Origin: Roseiarcus sp963822215
GTDB taxonomy: Bacteria; Pseudomonadota; Alphaproteobacteria; Rhizobiales; Beijerinckiaceae
Direction: 5' to 3'
Assembly: GCA_963822215.1 (NCBI GenBank)
Contig: CAWGGX010000007.1
Location: 248,001-312,000 of the forward strand
DNA: 64,000 bases
The notes below the pieces were generated by a model. The model saw nothing but the letters and a program-made list of their open reading frames with translations, was not told the origin of the DNA and did no database searches. The position numbers and the translations under genes were made by a program. Shown here one piece after another: positions 13,949 through 22,014 of the stretch; the stretch's first letter is position 1, and each line of letters starts with the position of its first letter.

Positions 13949-15568
13949 CCCGCATTATGCATCGCCCTGACGATTGCTGCGTGGCTTTCGGCGCGATTGC
14001 GTGATTTCGGCTGGATCTGGACGCACCGGTTCCGCTCCGGCTTTGGGGGCCAGATTCGGTTGGAGGCGGTTTGCGGGTTGACGGGACGGGTTTGCGCTTC
14101 GGGGCTTCGCGCCCCGTCTTTCAGGTGACGAGCCGCGGGATGCGTTCCAGAGCGAAGCGCAGGATATCCTGAGCGGGGCATGCGGTCGGCAAGTGCACGC
14201 GGATCATCGTTTTCATTTCGACGACGCGGGCGGCGATCTTGATGAGACGCAGGCGCAAGGTGTCGAACTGGGCGACGCGCCACATCGAGCGCTTTGGCAT
14301 CGAGGCGCGAAGTCCCCACATCAGCCAATAAGCGCCAGCGTGGAGGAAGAGGCGGAACTGATTGGCCGTCGCCTTCGTACAGGACGTGCGGTCCGCCGCC
14401 AGATGCGTCTTTAAGGATCTGATGTGGTTTTCGGCCTGGCCGCGTCGGCAATAGAGGTCTTCGTAGAGTGCGCGGGCGTTGCGCTTTTGCAAGTTGGTGA
14501 CGACGAAGCGGGTGTCGGGTCCTTCCTCGCCGACTTCGACGCGAGCGATGATGCGCTCGACGCGGCTCCAACTCTTTGCGCCGTCGAAGAACTCCTTGAA
14601 GCGGCGGAGCTTGCCGTCGCGCGACGCGACCTCGAATCGCGCCTTCGTGCTGGCTTCGAGACCCTCGACATGACGACGCAACGTCGTGGTCGGCGCAACG
14701 CCGAGGATGTAGTCGAGGCGGCTCGCACGACACCAGTCGAGAACTTCGGGGCCGCAATAATGGCTGTCGGCGCGCAGCAGGATCTCGGTGTGGGGCCAAC
14801 GGGCTCTGATCGCGCGCAGCAGCCGGCGGAGAAAAGGCTTGATCTCCTTGCCGCCCGGTCGTTTGGCGGGACGAAGCGCCGCGGTGATGAAACGGCCCTC
14901 GCCGTCGAACACGACGATCGGCTGAAATCCGTATTCGTCGTAGTGGGCGTTGAACAGCCGCAATTGCTGGCCGCCGTGGACCGCATCGAACGTGTCGTCG
15001 ATGTCGAGCGTGATCCGTTTGGAACCTTGGCGAACGACTCGCAATAGAGGTCGACCATCGCGCGACCCATGCGCAACAGCGCGCGAACGTCCGGCAGGTT
15101 CTCCAATCGCGAGATCGTCGATTGCGAGCACAACTCCCGATCCGACGGCGTCAGATCGAGCGCCATCTTGAACATCGGGTCGCCGCGAAGGCAATTGGCG
15201 TCGATCCCGTCCTCGTAGCCGGCGCCGATCATCAGAAGCCGAAAGCGAATGATGTCCGCCAGGCTGTGGGTGATCTGATCGGGCGCCCGAGGATCGACCA
15301 GGCACGTCGCCAGCCGATCCGCGACCCGAAGCCGCTGTTCGATCTCGCGCAACGACAACACGCCGCCATCGGACGACAGCCGGCCGCCGTCGAATTTGAC
15401 CACAACCGATTTCCCCGAAACCGACGACAGACCAGGCAGAGGCAACATAGGATCGCTCATGGCGGGTGTCGCCTCGGCTGAAATCGCGGGAATCGGCTTT
15501 GACAACCAGATTCTACGCAACATCAGTCGCTTAGGCTACTCCCGCCAACCCGCAGCGCATAATGCGGG
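13949..15568 (-). mobile_element. IS1380-family insertion sequence
   Basis: About 1620 bp with inverted ends CCCGCATTATGC (13949-13960) and GCATAATGCGGG (15557-15568), each flanked by CTAG. CTAG may be a 4-bp target duplication, usual for the family, or the outermost part of the inverted repeat; being palindromic it fits both. The transposase inside is frameshifted. Confidence 0.82.
14121..15460 (-). pseudogene. IS1380 transposase, frameshifted
   Basis: DDE transposase of the IS1380 family in two frames. The N-terminal part starts near ATG 15460 (MSDPMLPLPGLSSVSGKSV, REIEQRLRVADRLATCLVD) and reads to about 15027. The remainder (ITLDIDDTFDAVHGGQQLRL with the first catalytic aspartates, RADSHYCGPEVLDWCR, YCRRGQAENHIRSLK) reads in the next frame and stops at 14121. 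One base missing near 15024-15030 accounts for the break. Confidence 0.88.
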
Positions 15569-16265
15569 CTAGCGCTCTCGGCCTCAATGGATGAGGCCGA
15601 GGACATAGCGCAGCTGGTCATCGGCATGGGCGGAACTCGCTTCTTTGACGAAGTCTTCGCCGAAGGTAACGCTCGGCCTGCGGAGCGGCTCTCGGAGTGC
15701 TTTGACGCGCGCACAAAGGAGTTCGGCGAGCAAGATGCCGTCGAGACCGTGCGCTCTCTAGAGCGGTTCCCTGTTACGCGACTCCATATCCACAGTGTAG
15801 GAAGAAATTCTCGCATTCCTTGCGCGTCAGCGTTGCGCAGCATGCGACGATGGCGACGTCCAAGTCGGATTTGGTCCGCGCCTGCACCTTGCGCAGATAG
15901 GCCTTGAGCTTCGAGAAGAAATTCTCGATCGGGTTGAAATCCGGCGAATAAGGCGGAGTGAAGAGAATCGAAGCGCCGGCTGCGCGGACTGCCGTCGCCA
16001 CAGCCGGTTGCTTGTGGGCACGGAGATTATCCATCAGCAGGACATCGCCGGGCCGCAGGCACGGCACAACTATCTGCTCAATATAGGCCAGGAACGATGG
16101 ACCGTCGATCGGCCCGTCGAAGACGACCGGGGCGACGATTCCGTCCAGGCTCAGGCCAGCCACGAAAGTCGTCGTCTTCCAATGGCCGTGCGGCACGGAG
16201 GCGACCAGTCGCTCGGCGCCGGGAGCGCGGCCATAAAGCCGCGTCATGTTGGTCTTCCTGAGAAA

Positions 16266-17621
16266 CTACGCCGGCGCCGGCATCTCGTGCAGCGTGTAGC
16301 CGAGAGACTTTGCGCGTCGTCGGAGGTTGGCGAGAACGCGGGCGCGATATCGATCCTCGTAGGACGACGCGCCGGGGTCGGCGTAGTCCATCCCGTGTCG
16401 GAGGGCGTTGTAGAACAGGGTGGCGATCTTGCGTGCGGTTGCAGTCACCGCTTTGGCTTTGCCGACACGTGCGGAGAGCCTTCGATAGAAGGCGCCCAAC
16501 GCCGTCTGCGTGCGACCGACAGTCACTGCAGCCAGCCTCAGCAGAGCCGCGGCTCTGCTGCCGGATCGCCGCGTTCGCGTCGAAAGCACCTTTCCCCCCG
16601 AGATCTTGTTGGCCGGCGCCAGGCATAGCCAGGATGTGAAGTGTTTGGCGTTTGGCCAAGCGGAGAGGTCGGTCCCGCACTCGCCGATCAGTTTCAGCGC
16701 CAGCGAAGGACCGAGGCCATGAATTTGCGTCAAGTCGACGCCAAGGACCGCATGCAATGCCGCCCGCGCATCGAAAGTCGGCGCATTGGGCGTCTTGTCT
16801 CGATGACGAGCTGGCGGCAGCCGCCCGACCGGTTTGGCTGCGGCGTCTCGAAGACGCTGCAAGACCGCTTCGATCCGCAAATCGCACTCGACGACCTTGG
16901 CGTGGTAGGCGTCGTGAAGCTCAAGCGCCTGTCCGAGAGCAAAGACATGCTCCTCACGCCAGTTTCCGGCCAGCGCGGCAGCGATCTCCGCCTCCGAGGC
17001 ATGGCAGCGCCGATCCCGATGGCTGGCCAGCACAGCAGGATCCCGTTCACCCGCAACCACCGCGCGGATAATCCGCATCCCGGTCTCGCCGGTGATGTCG
17101 GTCACCACGTGATGGAGTTGAACGTTCATCTGCATCAACGCCTTCTGCATATGCTGGATGTGCGAGGCGCTGTAGTCCAGCAGGCGCTCACGTTGGCGCA
17201 GATAGGCGCGCAATGCGGCCAACTCGCCCTTCGGTCTGAAGCTGGCGCGCAGCAGCCCATATTCGTGCAGCCGTCTCAGCCATTGGGCGTCGCTGACGTC
17301 GCTCTTGCGTCCCGGCACGTGCTTGGCGTCGCGGGCGTTGACCAGCACCACCTCGAATCCGCGCTGTTCGAGCAGTTCGTAGGCAGGTATCCAATAGACG
17401 CCGGTGGACTCCATCGCGACCGTTCGAACGCCGCAGCGCTCGAACCAATCGGCCAACTGTTGCAAATCGCCGGTGCAGGTCCCGAAGGCGCGCACTGGCT
17501 CAGGGTCCCGGTCCGGCGGAACGGCCGCGACATGCATCCTTGAGCCGATATCGATCGCTGCGGCATCAGGATGGGTGGGGGTGAAGTCTCGTTCGGCGCG
17601 GCGCCGCTTCGATTTGGTCAT
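16266..17621 (-). CDS. IS110-family transposase (DEDD recombinase)
   Basis: 451 residues, apparently intact. The N-terminal RuvC-like DEDD domain shows AAIDIGSRMHVAAV, TVAMESTGVYWIPAYELLE and RKSDVSDAQWLRRLHEYGLL. The C-terminal domain has IHGLGPSLALKLIGECG and the region around the candidate catalytic serine, NKISGGKVLSTRTRRSGS. IS110 enzymes recombine the element with a target under guidance of a structured bridge RNA encoded in the element's own non-coding end. Being intact inside a dead IS630, it is probably the younger insertion. Confidence 0.92.
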   Translation of the reverse strand: MTKSKRRRAERDFTPTHPDAAAIDIGSRMHVAAVPPDRDPEPVRAFGTCTGDLQQLADWFERCGVRTVAMESTGVYWIPAYELLEQRGFEVVLVNARDAKHVPGRKSDVSDAQWLRRLHEYGLLRASFRPKGELAALRAYLRQRERLLDYSASHIQHMQKALMQMNVQLHHVVTDITGETGMRIIRAVVAGERDPAVLASHRDRRCHASEAEIAAALAGNWREEHVFALGQALELHDAYHAKVVECDLRIEAVLQRLRDAAAKPVGRLPPARHRDKTPNAPTFDARAALHAVLGVDLTQIHGLGPSLALKLIGECGTDLSAWPNAKHFTSWLCLAPANKISGGKVLSTRTRRSGSRAAALLRLAAVTVGRTQTALGAFYRRLSARVGKAKAVTATARKIATLFYNALRHGMDYADPGASSYEDRYRARVLANLRRRAKSLGYTLHEMPAPA

Positions 17622-17756
17622 GATGTGATGCTCCTCTCACTCAAGTGGAGAGGCTGAGCCGCGCAAGGAGATCAACTTCCTGACCGGGATCGCCGCGATG
17701 GCGTCACCACTCTCAAGTGCGCAACAGCTCATGGACCACGTTTTTTGACGGGGTTA
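17622..17756 (-). ncRNA. Candidate IS110 bridge RNA region
   Basis: About 135 non-coding bases between the transposase start and the IS630 junction. In IS110-group elements the guide (bridge) RNA is encoded in this left end. A small inverted pair, TCTCCACTTGAGTGAGAGG read on the minus strand, can fold. The assignment rests on position and family knowledge; I have not derived the target and donor loops. Confidence 0.45.
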
Positions 17757-18240
17757 CCACCACCAGAAGACTATCGGCCGCTCCTCCCCAACGGTCAGGA
17801 TATCAGCTCCGTTTCTGCCGCCACAGGACGGCCGCGGCCGGCGACGGGTTTTTTTGAATCTCAGATCGAGGCGCGCCAACGTCCTGTCGACGGTGGATTT
17901 GCCGACCTTCGGTCCGCCACGCGCGACGATCTCGTCGGCGATCTGCGCCAGCGTCAAATCCGGCGTTTCATCGACGATGGCGCGGACCATGTCGTAGCAT
18001 TTGACGAGAGCCGGCTTCCTCGATCCGCCGACCTTTTGCGGGTCGATAGCGTCCGTCTCGACGAACTGTCGGACGATCTTAATCACCGCCAAATGGGAGA
18101 CCGCGAAACGCTCCCCCGCCGCACGGCATGTCATGCCCTCAATCAGGACGGCATGGACGAATCTTTCGCGAAGATCGTTCGACAGCGGTTTCATCTCGTT
18201 CCCCATGCGTAGGGGAATCTTGCTGTAGAATCATGAATCT

Positions 18241-18912
18241 ATGCAAGTGGGAATTGATCTAATAGGCAGCGTCTCACGCTACGATTTCCAATCGGCCGGG
18301 GCAGATATCCCGAAGCTGGATCTGCCAGCAATGGAGACTTTCTTCCGCCATGCCATGCAGTTGAATGGCAGACGGGTCACGAGGTCCGAGGGGGGTCTCT
18401 CTGTTGCAACCCCCGAAGCTTGGCGCTCCGGCCTCGATCTTCTTTCGCGCTACGACGGTCTCGTATTTGATCGCTCCCTGCCGTCGGATAGCGCGTTGAT
18501 CCAGCTACTCGGCGTGGGCCATCCTCTGATCGACCGCGCCCTTGCCGAGAGTAGCGCCCGACAGGTCTACCTTGCCCGGATGAAGGGGCTGGAAAGCTCG
18601 ATTGTCATGGCCTTCGTGGAGGACGAGGTAACCGGCACGCGTTCAACTGTCCACCGAGTTGTCTTTAGCGTGGAAAAGGCGCCCGACGGGGCGCTTTCGG
18701 CGCGCGGAGACTGGCAAGCGTTGCTTCGGATAAACGAGTTGCAGCCTTCATCAGACGACCAAAAGCGACCGGCGACCGCCGAGCTAGTCGAGTTGGGCGA
18801 CTTGATTGATCTCTTCGAGTCAGCGGTGTCTCCCCTTGCTCTGCCTTTCCGGCGCCCAAAAGTGACTCCGGCCTTGGCGCTGCTGCCCGAGTCACGGACT
18901 CAAGCTAAATGA
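18241..18912 (+). pseudogene. 3' part of the helicase-type gene
   Basis: 223 codons from ATG 18241. The middle (YDGLVFDRSL, LLGVGHPLIDRALAESSARQ) resembles the domain that follows the second RecA fold in RapA/SNF2-like helicases, which contains a GHPLV-type motif. No start signal is obvious, and a stop sits in this frame at the IS630 junction (TAG 18226-18228), so it is more likely a severed 3' end than a gene. Frame with the upstream piece is off by one across the IS630. The helicase core of several hundred residues is nowhere in the window. It ends just before IS1595. Confidence 0.5.
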
Positions 18913-19543
18913 TCAGATTTCCTGATTACGCGGCAACGTCAGCCAGTTTTAGCAGGCGGTAAGGCATCGGGGCGGTCCTGAGGGCCACGAACGCGAGGCG
19001 GGGGATCATGGTTTTGAGATCGTATCGGCGATTGAATCGGTATTCGAACTCCGCGAGATATCGAGGGACGTGTTTTTCTTGCACGGCGCGGTAGGTCCCC
19101 ACGAGGGCGGCTTTGATATTGCCCAACGCGGTGTTGACCCATTTGAACGCAGGGGTGCGAGCCGCTTGCTTGCCGCTTCCAGTCTTGATTGAGCTGTGCA
19201 GGCATCCGGCTTGGGTGACAGCGGCGACGCATGCCAGACCGTCGGAGACGATATTGGCGCCGGGGGTGAGCGCGGCGTCTGCGAGTTTTCGGATCGCAAA
19301 GCTGCTGAAGGCTTTGACGGGCCGAAGGATGATTTGATCTGGCTTGCCGTCGTCCGTCGTCGCGACCGCAGCGACGAACGGCGTCTTGCCTGCTGCGCCG
19401 CGCCCGCGGCGGCCGGACCGGGCGCCGCCGATATAGGCGTCGTCCATCTGGACGTTGCCTTTCAAGCGTTTGGTCGCGTTGCGCTCCAGCATGACTTGAG
19501 CGAGCTTGTGCTTCATCATCCAGGCGGCCGTCTGGGTGACGCC

Positions 19544-20800
19544 CTCAGGAATGCCCTCGTTTTATGATTGACTCGATATTGGCATGATCCAGGCGCCGAA
19601 GGCCGTGAGTTTTGGATCACGGGGGCGGCGATGCGGGTTGGGGATTTCCGGGCGGATATGGTGTCGCAGTGGGTCGGGGAGTGCTTCGACGGCGAATTGC
19701 ACGCCAAGCGGATTGCATCTGTGAGCGATGGCGTGCTGGGGGTGCTGCATTCGACGTCGCTGGCGGTTTCGGCGATCGGGTTGGCTTTGGCGCAAGCGCA
19801 CGGCCTGAAAGCCAAGCACGCCACCAAGCAGGTCGACCGCCTGCTGAGCAACCCCGGCGTCGATCTCGGCCGCCTGTTCACGCCATGGATTCGTCAAGCC
19901 ATTGGTGACGATCGGGAAATCGACGTTGCGATGGACTGGACCGACTTCGACGCCGACGATCAATCGACCCTCATGTTGAGTTTGGTTACGACCTATGGGC
20001 GCGCCCAGCCGATGCTGTGGCTGACGGTCTATAAGGCCGAGCTCACGGGCCGGCGCAACGAATTCGAGGACTTTTGCCTGGCTCGGCTGAAGGAAGCGCT
20101 GCCCGAGGGGGTGCGCGTAACGATCCTCGCCGATCGCGGCTTCGCCGACGTACGGCTGATGGAATTCTTGCGCGAACTCGGCTTCGACTACGTGATCAGG
20201 TTTCGCGGCGACACGGTCGTGAGCGCCACCGACGGCGAAACTCGCAAGGCGGCTCAATGGGTTGGCGCCAGCGGCCGGGCGCGAAAGCTGACGGGAGCGA
20301 AGTTGACCAGGGAAGGCTTCGAGGTCGGCGCCTGCGTCCACGTGCACGCCAAGGGCATGAAGGAGGCTTGGCATCTGGCCGCCGGCGACGGCGCCAAGTC
20401 GGCCACGGCGATCATCGGCCTCTACGCCAAGCGCTGGACGATCGAACCGAGCTTTCGCGACATCAAGGATCTGCGTTTCGGCATGGGCATGGCCGAGTTG
20501 AGAATCGCCGACCCGATGCGGCGCGACCGACTGCTGTTTCTCAACGCACTCGCCATCCTCCTGCTCACCTTGCTCGGCGCCGCCGGCGAGAGCCTCGGCA
20601 TGGACAAGGACTTGCGAACCAGCACGACCAGGCGCCGAACCCACTCCCTGTTCCGTCAAGGGTGCATGTGGTTCGGTCTCATCCCCAACATGCCCGAGCC
20701 CCGCCTCCGACCCCTCCTCATCAGATTCGGAGAAATGATCAATCAAAACATGCTCCTAGCCAGCGCTCTAACAGCTGCCGAAAAATGAGGGGATTCATGA
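19544..20800 (+). mobile_element. IS4-family element inserted in IS1595
   Basis: 1257 bp flanked by GGGTGACGCC at 19534-19543 and 20801-20810, a 10-bp target duplication. The ends are imperfect inverted repeats (CAGGAATGCCCTCGTTTT against CATGAATCCCCTCATTTTT). Confidence 0.85.
19568..20788 (+). CDS. IS4-family transposase
   Basis: 406 residues, intact, with a TTG start at 19568 (ATG 19631 is an alternative). The DDE core is recognisable: DVAMDWTDFDADDQSTLML with the first aspartate, RVTILADRGFADVRLMEFL with the second, and IIGLYAKRWTIEPSFRDIKD (the Y-(2)-R-(3)-E type signature of IS4) with the glutamate. It is one of the few complete transposase genes in the window. Confidence 0.9.
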   Translation: MTRYWHDPGAEGREFWITGAAMRVGDFRADMVSQWVGECFDGELHAKRIASVSDGVLGVLHSTSLAVSAIGLALAQAHGLKAKHATKQVDRLLSNPGVDLGRLFTPWIRQAIGDDREIDVAMDWTDFDADDQSTLMLSLVTTYGRAQPMLWLTVYKAELTGRRNEFEDFCLARLKEALPEGVRVTILADRGFADVRLMEFLRELGFDYVIRFRGDTVVSATDGETRKAAQWVGASGRARKLTGAKLTREGFEVGACVHVHAKGMKEAWHLAAGDGAKSATAIIGLYAKRWTIEPSFRDIKDLRFGMGMAELRIADPMRRDRLLFLNALAILLLTLLGAAGESLGMDKDLRTSTTRRRTHSLFRQGCMWFGLIPNMPEPRLRPLLIRFGEMINQNMLLASALTAAEK

Positions 20801-21230
20801 GGGTGACGCCAAGGCGTCGACCGAGTTCGATACTGGAAATGCCCTTCTTTGATTGCGTGACCGGGTAAATCGCCTTGAACCAGATGCGCAGCGGCAGCTT
20901 GCTTGAAGCGAAAATCGTTCCCGCTTTGACAGAGGTCTGCTTGCGGCACGCGTTACACTGGGATAAACGCCGCGCGCCGCGCATGACGACGCAGTGAGCT
21001 GCGCCCTTGCACCCAGGACATTCGAACCCGTTCGGCCAGCGCCATGTGACCAGCGCCGTATGACATTGCTCTTCGGTTCCGTAAATTTCGGCGAAACTGG
21101 CCTCGCTAAGGCCTTTCTGGAACTGGACCTGATTGCGCGCCATCGGAGAGCCCCTGCGAAAACAGCATGTTCGTGTTTCGTTCTACTCAAGGCCCCAAGG
21201 TGACGCAAGCGCGTAATCAGGAAGTGCTTT

Positions 21231-21328
21231 GGACGGCGTCCTCCGCTCCGCTGCGGTCGGTCCCGGATGCGGCGCCGATCGCTTCCGGCCTTTCGATCGC
21301 CATCGAGGCCGCGGCGGTCGCGGGCTCT
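21231..21328 (+). repeat. 98-bp direct repeat, left copy
   Basis: Matches 63903-64000 with about five differences over 98 bases. It lies immediately upstream of the DUF736 gene remnant and probably belongs to that gene's leader. The right copy reaches the window edge, so the match may be longer. Confidence 0.85.
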
Positions 21329-21351
21329 TCAAGACAGAACGGAGACTTCAA

Positions 21352-21676
21352 ATGGCCAGCATCGGTTCCTTCAAGAAGGTCGGCAACGAGTTCCAGGGTC
21401 AGATCGTCACCCTCAGCGTGCAGGCCAAGAACGTGGGCATCGCGCCCGAAACGAACCGCGCCAACGACAACGCCCCTTCCCACCGCGTGTTCGTCGGCAA
21501 GGCCGAGATCGGCGCCGCCTGATCGAAGCGCTCCAACGAGGGCCGCGACTACCTCTCGGTCAAGCTCGACGATCCCTCCCTTCACCCAGCCGATCTACGC
21601 CAACCTGTTCGACGCGGAAGACGGCGCAGGCTACTCGCTGATCTGGTCCCGCAGCCGCAAGGCCAGCGCCCAGTGA
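21352..21676 (+). pseudogene. DUF736 family protein, nonsense and frameshift
   Basis: Starts at ATG 21352 after a good GGAG site and reads IGSFKKVGNEFQGQIVTLSV, then HRVFVGKAEIGAA. TGA 21520-21522 replaces the tryptophan normally found after GAA. The same frame continues (SKRSNEGRDYLSVKLDDPS) until an extra C near 21580 shifts it to TQPIYANLFDAEDGAGYSL, ending at 21676. DUF736 proteins are small and of unknown function, common on conjugative plasmids and integrative elements of alphaproteobacteria, so this marks old conjugative DNA. Confidence 0.85.
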
Positions 21677-22014
21677 TCGGCGCCAAGGCCTCGCCCGCAA
21701 CGGCGGGGCTTCATCTCACGCTCGTTTCGATCTAACCGTGGTCATTGCTGCGCTCCCCGCGCTGTCGCTCGTCGACGCCGACCCCGCGCCGCGCGCGCCG
21801 GAGTGTCTGCCAGACGTCGCAAATTTTTATATAGCAATTTCAATAACATAGGCGTTCGCTGTTTTATCCTGAGTGGCGCGCCATTTTCGACACTACTCGG
21901 AACAAAACTGCGAACACCCCGTCTCGTATCCGTCATTTATCGGATGTTCGGCAACTCTTCCGCCGCCGGAATTGCAAATCGCAGGTCCCTCGGTTAGCGG
22001 ACGTGCTGCGACCG
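21677..22014. other. Intergenic region, no gene seen
   Basis: About 340 bases. The stretch near 21824-21860 is AT-rich (AAATTTTTATATAGCAATTTC) and could hold a promoter. No credible reading frame. Confidence 0.4.

Larger units (their letters stand above)
13786..15760 (+). pseudogene. 5' part of a helicase-type gene, interrupted by IS1380
   Basis: ATG 13786 overlaps the previous gene's stop. The first ~50 residues (QAVRHRLHGEDRVVANLG, ETVVVRFGADLQQVEATELE) look like the small beta-barrel that opens RapA/SNF2-type helicases. The frame runs into IS1380 at 13945-13948. On the far side a frame (LSASMDEAEDIAQLVIGM, FFDEVFAEGNARPAERLSE) runs from 15573 to 15760, where IS630 begins. If CTAG is read as the IS1380 target duplication, removing the IS joins the two pieces in frame. 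No helicase core motifs are seen in either piece. Family assignment is tentative. Confidence 0.45.
16258..17756 (-). mobile_element. IS110-family element inserted in IS630
   Basis: About 1.5 kb, bounded by the two halves of the IS630 transposase gene; ends are approximate. It has one intact transposase gene, about 135 bp of non-coding DNA upstream of it and almost none downstream, the layout of the IS110 group. No target duplication is expected for this family and none is obvious. Confidence 0.8.
15774..18206 (-). pseudogene. IS630 transposase in two pieces
   Basis: The N-terminal piece (17754-18206) carries the paired helix-turn-helix region (LSNDLRERFVHAVLIEGMTC, AAGERFAVSHLAVIKIVRQF, LAQIADEIVARGG). 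The C-terminal piece (15774-16247, continuing in frame to about 16257) carries the DDE core (HWKTTTFVAGLSLDG, VLLMDNLRAHK, FTPPYSPDFNPIENFFSKLK). The IS110 sits between them, just before the residues KTNM, and a few codons around the junction are missing or altered. Confidence 0.85.
15761..18225 (-). mobile_element. IS630-family element, split by an IS110
   Basis: The outer ends show related termini, GAGCGGTTCCC at 15761 and, reversed, CAGCAAGATTCCCC at 18225, each next to a TA (15759-15760 and 18226-18227), the target duplicated by IS630. Its transposase gene is cut by the IS110 at about 16258-17756. The IS630 itself landed in the helicase-type gene remnant. Confidence 0.75.
18926..21143 (-). 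pseudogene. IS1595 transposase in two pieces
   Basis: The N-terminal piece (20801-21143) has the zinc ribbon (FECPGCKGAAHCV, SQCNACRKQTSVKAGT) and ends at LGRRLGVT. The C-terminal piece (18926-19543) resumes at GVTQTAAWMMKHKLAQVMLE and holds the DDE domain (VQMDDAYIGGARSGRRGRG, ANIVSDGLACV, FNRRYDLKTMIPRL). The duplicated GVT codons are the 10-bp target duplication of the IS4. With the IS4 out, the frame would be restored. Confidence 0.88.
18919..21224 (-). mobile_element. IS1595-family element carrying an IS4
   Basis: The ends match as inverted repeats: TTCCTGATTACGCG at 18919-18932 and its complement at 21211-21224. I see no 8-bp target duplication, so one flank has been rearranged. The single transposase gene is interrupted by an IS4-family element at 19544-20800. 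Confidence 0.75.

Noticed and set aside
14121..15523. Programmed frameshifting in the IS1380, istB and IS66 tnpC genes
   Set aside because: These families make their transposases from single frames and no slippery site with a downstream structure was seen; simple indels explain the breaks. IS630 and IS1595 are broken by insertions instead.
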